DNA from: JBARCX01 sp049794535 | GTDB lineage: Bacteria; Pseudomonadota; Gammaproteobacteria; Xanthomonadales; Rhodanobacteraceae | DNA length: 9,731 nucleotides | Direction: 5' to 3' | Assembly: GCA_049794535.1 (NCBI GenBank) | Contig: JBARCX010000071.1 | Location: 1-9,731 of the forward strand | Shown here: piece after piece, positions 7,272 to 9,731 of the stretch | How the letters are laid out: each line of letters begins with the position of its first letter | Position numbering within the stretch: position 1 is the stretch's first letter | Notes under the pieces: model-generated | Seen by the model: the letters and a program-made list of their open reading frames with translations, nothing else | What the model was told of the DNA's origin: nothing | The model's database searches: none | Translations under genes and position numbers: made by a program

Positions 7272-7526
7272 ATGGCATCACACGACATTCTTGCCTGGCT
7301 GATCATCGGCGCTGTTGCAGGCTGGCTTGCCGGTTTACTCGTCAAAGGCGGCGGCTTTGGGCTGCTGGTCGATATCGTTGTCGGCATTGTCGGTGCTTTT
7401 ATCGGCGGCTGGCTGTCCGGCGTACTAGGTGTCAGCATCGGCAGCGGATTGATTGCATCCATCATCACGGCCACGATCGGCGCAGCGATTCTGCTGTACG
7501 TCGTACGTATGTTTAAACGGGCCTGA
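7272..7526 (+). CDS. GlsB/YeaQ/YmgE family stress-response membrane protein
   Basis: Very small inner-membrane protein of 84 residues in the transglycosylase-associated (GlsB/YeaQ/YmgE) family. The family is linked to general stress responses, but its molecular role is not established. The sequence opens MASHDILAWLIIGAVAGWLAG and has three hydrophobic, glycine-rich helices (about 6-24, 28-52 and 56-78) with the family's GxxxG-like spacing, ending in a basic cytoplasmic tail RMFKRA. The start at 7272 is fixed by GGGGAG eight bases upstream; an in-frame extension back to 7152 is not supported. It stands alone on the + strand and is followed by a hairpin terminator. The last 102 bases are overlapped on the other strand by the Cys-rich frame. 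Confidence 0.92.
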   Translation: MASHDILAWLIIGAVAGWLAGLLVKGGGFGLLVDIVVGIVGAFIGGWLSGVLGVSIGSGLIASIITATIGAAILLYVVRMFKRA

Positions 7527-7823
7527 AGCAACCACGGGTAGCGTGCGACGCGCCAAAATGGAATGTAAGTTGCTGCCCGCCTTTATGACGGGCAGCAACG
7601 TTTCTCCTCGCTCACCCCATACCTGTAACGCCTCTACCAACGAACGGCACCAGCCTGTGCGGCGTTCGCAGGGGCACTCCAATTGATGTCGTTCGTTAAG
7701 CGCCGAGAACGCCGCACTCTCCTGACTGGTACTGCCGTTGGCCATGAAGTGGCGCGGCTCTTTCTTGCATGTCACGCAAGCGGAAAACGTACCTGGAGCA
7801 TGCGTTATCTGGCGTTGGATCAT
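7425..7823 (-). CDS. Small Cys-rich protein, possible zinc ribbon, with read-through C-terminus
   Basis: Open frame of 132 residues from ATG 7823, in the same direction as the diguanylate cyclase and 40 bases after its stop. The first part looks like a real protein: HAPGTFSACVTC with a CxxC pair (16, 19), KKEPRHF, then HQLECPCERRTGW with a CxC pair (50, 52) and a segment SLVEALQVWGE near 60-71. The four cysteines could hold one zinc, and small Lysobacterales proteins with this layout are familiar to me, though I cannot name the family with certainty. After about residue 72 the frame is simply the complement of the terminator hairpin and of the end of glsB, so this tail is suspicious and may result from loss of a normal stop. 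No good ribosome binding site precedes the ATG; coupling to the upstream gene is possible. Function unknown. Confidence 0.5.
   Translation of the reverse strand: MIQRQITHAPGTFSACVTCKKEPRHFMANGSTSQESAAFSALNERHQLECPCERRTGWCRSLVEALQVWGERGETLLPVIKAGSNLHSILARRTLPVVASGPFKHTYDVQQNRCADRGRDDGCNQSAADADT
7569..7607 (+). terminator. Hairpin terminator of the glsB-like gene
   Basis: A perfect 11-base-pair stem, GTTGCTGCCCG (7569-7579) with CGGGCAGCAAC (7589-7599), loop of nine bases, followed by the short tract GTTTCTCC. It begins 43 bases after the stop of the glsB-like gene. The T-tract is short, so efficiency is uncertain, but stem quality and position make this an intrinsic terminator for the + strand. 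The - strand lacks a T-run on the other side, so it should not stop leftward transcription well. Confidence 0.75.
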
Positions 7824-7863
7824 GGTGCGATGGGAGGCTTCGGTTGAGATGGTATAGCCATCC

Positions 7864-9195
7864 TCAAGGCGCGTGATCCAGCCATGCGTCGGGGCGTATT
7901 CCAAGCAACGAATCGCTGCAGATGGTATTGCGCCCCGCGAGCTTCGCTGCATACAAAGCCTTATCTGCTGCACATACGAGTGCCTCGCAGTTGGCATCTA
8001 TTTCTGGCAATTGGGACCAAGGCTCGAGCGTTGCCACCCCGACACTCAGTGTGACTCTGCCAAAATCGCTTTTGGCATGCGGCAGATTCAACTCCCTGAT
8101 CGCATGCAAGATATCCGCGGCGATCTTTGATGCACCTATGGCGTCAGTGCCCGGCATGATGGCGACAAACTCCTCGCCACCGTAGCGCCCAGCAAAGTCG
8201 CTATGCCGATGCAGCACATGCTTGAGCTTGGATGCCACCATGCACAGGCATTCGTCGCCGAGTAAATGACCGTAATGATCGTTATATCGCTTGAAAAAAT
8301 CGACGTCGGTCATCAGCACCGATAACGGATGTCCGTTGTGTATCGCGTTTCTAACCTCGCTGGCCAAAACTTCGTCGACATAACGCCGGTTCGCTAGCCC
8401 GGTCAGATAGTCATGCCTGGCGTAGTGCAACAGTTGCCGATTGGTTTCAGCCAGCGCTTGCTCGGCTCGCTTTCGCTCCGTGATATCCATCAGCGCAGTG
8501 GTAATACCTGTCACCTGCCCTAACAGGTTCTGCAATGGCCTCACAGCTACTTGATAGATACGTCCGCGACATTCGACTTCATGGTTCGGAACGTCATGCC
8601 CCGCATCGAGCAGATGCAAATCGTTACGGATCATCTCGCGGGCACCGGGCAGAAGCTCCTCGACCTTGCGGCCGATAAGCACGCCGGGCGTCAGGTCATA
8701 GATGGCAGCGTAAGCGTTATTTGCAGCCAGATAGCGCCCGTCGCGACCGACAAGGCATAGCGCGGCAGGTGCCGTGTCGTAGATGGCCCTCATCCGATAC
8801 ACGCTGTCACTTTGCATGAGATCGAAGTGGGCCACGGCATGCGCGATGCCTCGATAGCCTTTCAATGCACCATCATCGCTCTGTAGCGGTACGGCCCCTG
8901 ACTCGATCGCAATCGTCGTTCCATCGGCACGCAAATGATGCGATATGGCGCCCGAGTAAGGTCGCCCGGATTTGGCCGCGATGATGCGTGACACGCGTGT
9001 CGCGTCGCTAGGAATCATGAAGTCATACACGGGTCGACCGATGACCGCGTTGCGCTCATGACCGAGCAGGTTAAGTAAACTCTGCGATACATCGGTATAG
9101 CGGTAACGGTCATCGACCTCCCACAGCCATTGGGGATGTGTGCGAATGACGGTATGCAGGCGATCAAGTGCTTCGCTGGTACGTACTGAAAACAT
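7864..9195 (-). CDS. PAS-PAS-GGDEF diguanylate cyclase
   Basis: Predicted cytoplasmic diguanylate cyclase of 443 residues, making cyclic di-GMP from two GTP. A first PAS domain (about 12-125) is followed by a second PAS domain (about 131-240, with PAC-like end ALMDITERKRAEQAL), a short linker helix, and the GGDEF domain (about 260-427). The active-site loop reads GGEEF (339-343), a functional variant. The metal-binding Asp297 lies in TDVDFFKRYNDHYGHLLGD. The inhibitory site RxxD is RHSD (330-333), five residues before GGEEF, so product inhibition is expected. There is no EAL domain and no membrane helix; signals are probably sensed by the PAS domains inside the cell. The start ATG 9195 has GAGG six bases upstream; a GTG at 9222 would add nine residues and is less likely. 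A palindromic element precedes the gene. Confidence 0.95.
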   Translation of the reverse strand: MFSVRTSEALDRLHTVIRTHPQWLWEVDDRYRYTDVSQSLLNLLGHERNAVIGRPVYDFMIPSDATRVSRIIAAKSGRPYSGAISHHLRADGTTIAIESGAVPLQSDDGALKGYRGIAHAVAHFDLMQSDSVYRMRAIYDTAPAALCLVGRDGRYLAANNAYAAIYDLTPGVLIGRKVEELLPGAREMIRNDLHLLDAGHDVPNHEVECRGRIYQVAVRPLQNLLGQVTGITTALMDITERKRAEQALAETNRQLLHYARHDYLTGLANRRYVDEVLASEVRNAIHNGHPLSVLMTDVDFFKRYNDHYGHLLGDECLCMVASKLKHVLHRHSDFAGRYGGEEFVAIMPGTDAIGASKIAADILHAIRELNLPHAKSDFGRVTLSVGVATLEPWSQLPEIDANCEALVCAADKALYAAKLAGRNTICSDSLLGIRPDAWLDHAP

Positions 9196-9231
9196 CAGGT
9201 ACCTCGTACTGTTCAACAACACGGCAGTGGT

Positions 9232-9295
9232 GCCACCAAAACATCATGGGTGGCTGGTTATGTGCACGTGCTTAATCAGTACATGCACATAACCA
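9232..9295. repeat. Compound palindromic element between the ompA-like and diguanylate cyclase genes
   Basis: A 17-base imperfect inverted repeat (9255-9271 with 9279-9295, loop TTAATCA) has two mismatched positions, one a G-U wobble on either strand. Its core holds the perfect palindrome GCACGTGC (9264-9271). Directly beside it is a second inverted repeat, GCCACC (9232-9237) with GGTGGC (9249-9254). The element starts four bases after the ompA-like stop, so it may end that transcript, but no T-run follows on the - strand for about 13 bases. It also lies 37 to 100 bases before the diguanylate cyclase start, where an operator or leader structure is possible. Confidence 0.55.
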
Positions 9296-9299
9296 CGGC

Positions 9300-9731
9300 T
9301 TACGTTCCGCTCTTCACTTCCACATGACCGCTACCTGCGATGTCGACCTTGACGACGACACGGCGATTCGGTGCCAGGCAATCGATCAGCTGCGCTTGCG
9401 GAGCATCAAGGCAATCCTTGACCGGGTTGTTCATGCCGAGTCCTTCAGCGGTAATCGCTTCCTCTGGCACACCGTGATCGACCAGGTAATGCATTACGGC
9501 GTATGCGCGATGTTCGGATAGATCATCGTTGTAGGAGGCGCTACCCAGTCGGTCGGTATAGCCGGTGATCTGTACGTTGCGCACGCCATCGCTGGCAGCG
9601 GTCAACTTATGCGCCAGATCGTTGAGTTGCACCTTGCCATCGTTGGTGATGTCGGCCACCGAATACTTGTCGAATGCGAACAACGCATCGGTCGATAACG
9701 TAAACACCTGTTCCTTCACTGGCGCTACAGC
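9300..9731 (-). CDS. OmpA-family peptidoglycan-binding protein, C-terminal part (cut by right edge)
   Basis: C-terminal 143 residues of an outer-membrane or periplasmic OmpA-like protein; the frame stays open to the right edge, so the N-terminus (signal peptide and any barrel or lipid anchor) is missing. The OmpA domain is clear: ALFAFDKYSV near the start, ITGYTDRLGS with the Asp that contacts diaminopimelate, NDDLSEHRAYAV with the matching Arg, EGLGMNNPV, and closing APNRRVVVKV. This fold binds peptidoglycan non-covalently and tethers the outer membrane. Two cysteines (in KDCLDAP and LIDCLAP) flank an insert in the last loop, a pattern common in OmpA proteins. The gene precedes the diguanylate cyclase on the same strand, separated by the palindromic element, so co-transcription is uncertain. 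A GTG at 9719 is in frame but is not the true start, since upstream codons continue. Confidence 0.9.
   Translation of the reverse strand, partial: AVAPVKEQVFTLSTDALFAFDKYSVADITNDGKVQLNDLAHKLTAASDGVRNVQITGYTDRLGSASYNDDLSEHRAYAVMHYLVDHGVPEEAITAEGLGMNNPVKDCLDAPQAQLIDCLAPNRRVVVKVDIAGSGHVEVKSGT

Overview
The window most resembles the chromosome of a moderately GC-rich gammaproteobacterium. The style of the MacB/FtsX-like permease pair, the small Cys-rich protein and the c-di-GMP gene fit Lysobacterales (Xanthomonadales), perhaps the Dyella/Rhodanobacter group. This is inference from protein character, because no rRNA or other marker gene is present. I saw no tRNA, rRNA, CRISPR array, intact insertion sequence or phage gene.

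Left part (1-3001, + strand): the 3' end of an ABC transporter operon. It holds the C-terminal half of an ATPase and two FtsX/MacB-type permeases separated by 10 bases. Together they would form an inner-membrane mechanotransmission-type exporter. Its substrate and any HlyD-like adaptor or regulator must lie upstream, outside the window.

Middle part (3002-5683): a patchwork. A long imperfect inverted repeat follows the operon. Next comes an N-terminally truncated cupin remnant with no usable start codon. On the - strand there is a probable two-gene unit: an integral-membrane di-iron hydroxylase (sterol desaturase/fatty acid hydroxylase superfamily), then a secreted stand-alone F5/8 type C (discoidin) domain. 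A relatively AT-rich gap (5057-5683) has no convincing gene but carries two short protein-like open frames.

Right part (5684-9731): a DUF2235 alpha/beta hydrolase (- strand) is divergent from a GlsB/YeaQ/YmgE small membrane protein (+ strand) that ends at a clear hairpin terminator. Convergent to the latter is a small Cys-rich (CxxC...CxC) protein whose frame runs through that terminator into the end of glsB. It lies 40 bases behind a PAS-PAS-GGDEF diguanylate cyclase with an intact active site and inhibitory site. A compound palindromic element separates this gene from an OmpA-family peptidoglycan-binding protein cut by the right edge.

Functionally the genes concern the cell envelope (export, lipid modification, secreted binding domain, stress membrane protein, OmpA anchor) and c-di-GMP signalling, but they do not form one pathway. 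I found no clear case for a new system. The best leads are the hidden cupin remnant, the hydroxylase plus discoidin pair, the Cys-rich gene reading through a terminator, and the two structured intergenic elements.
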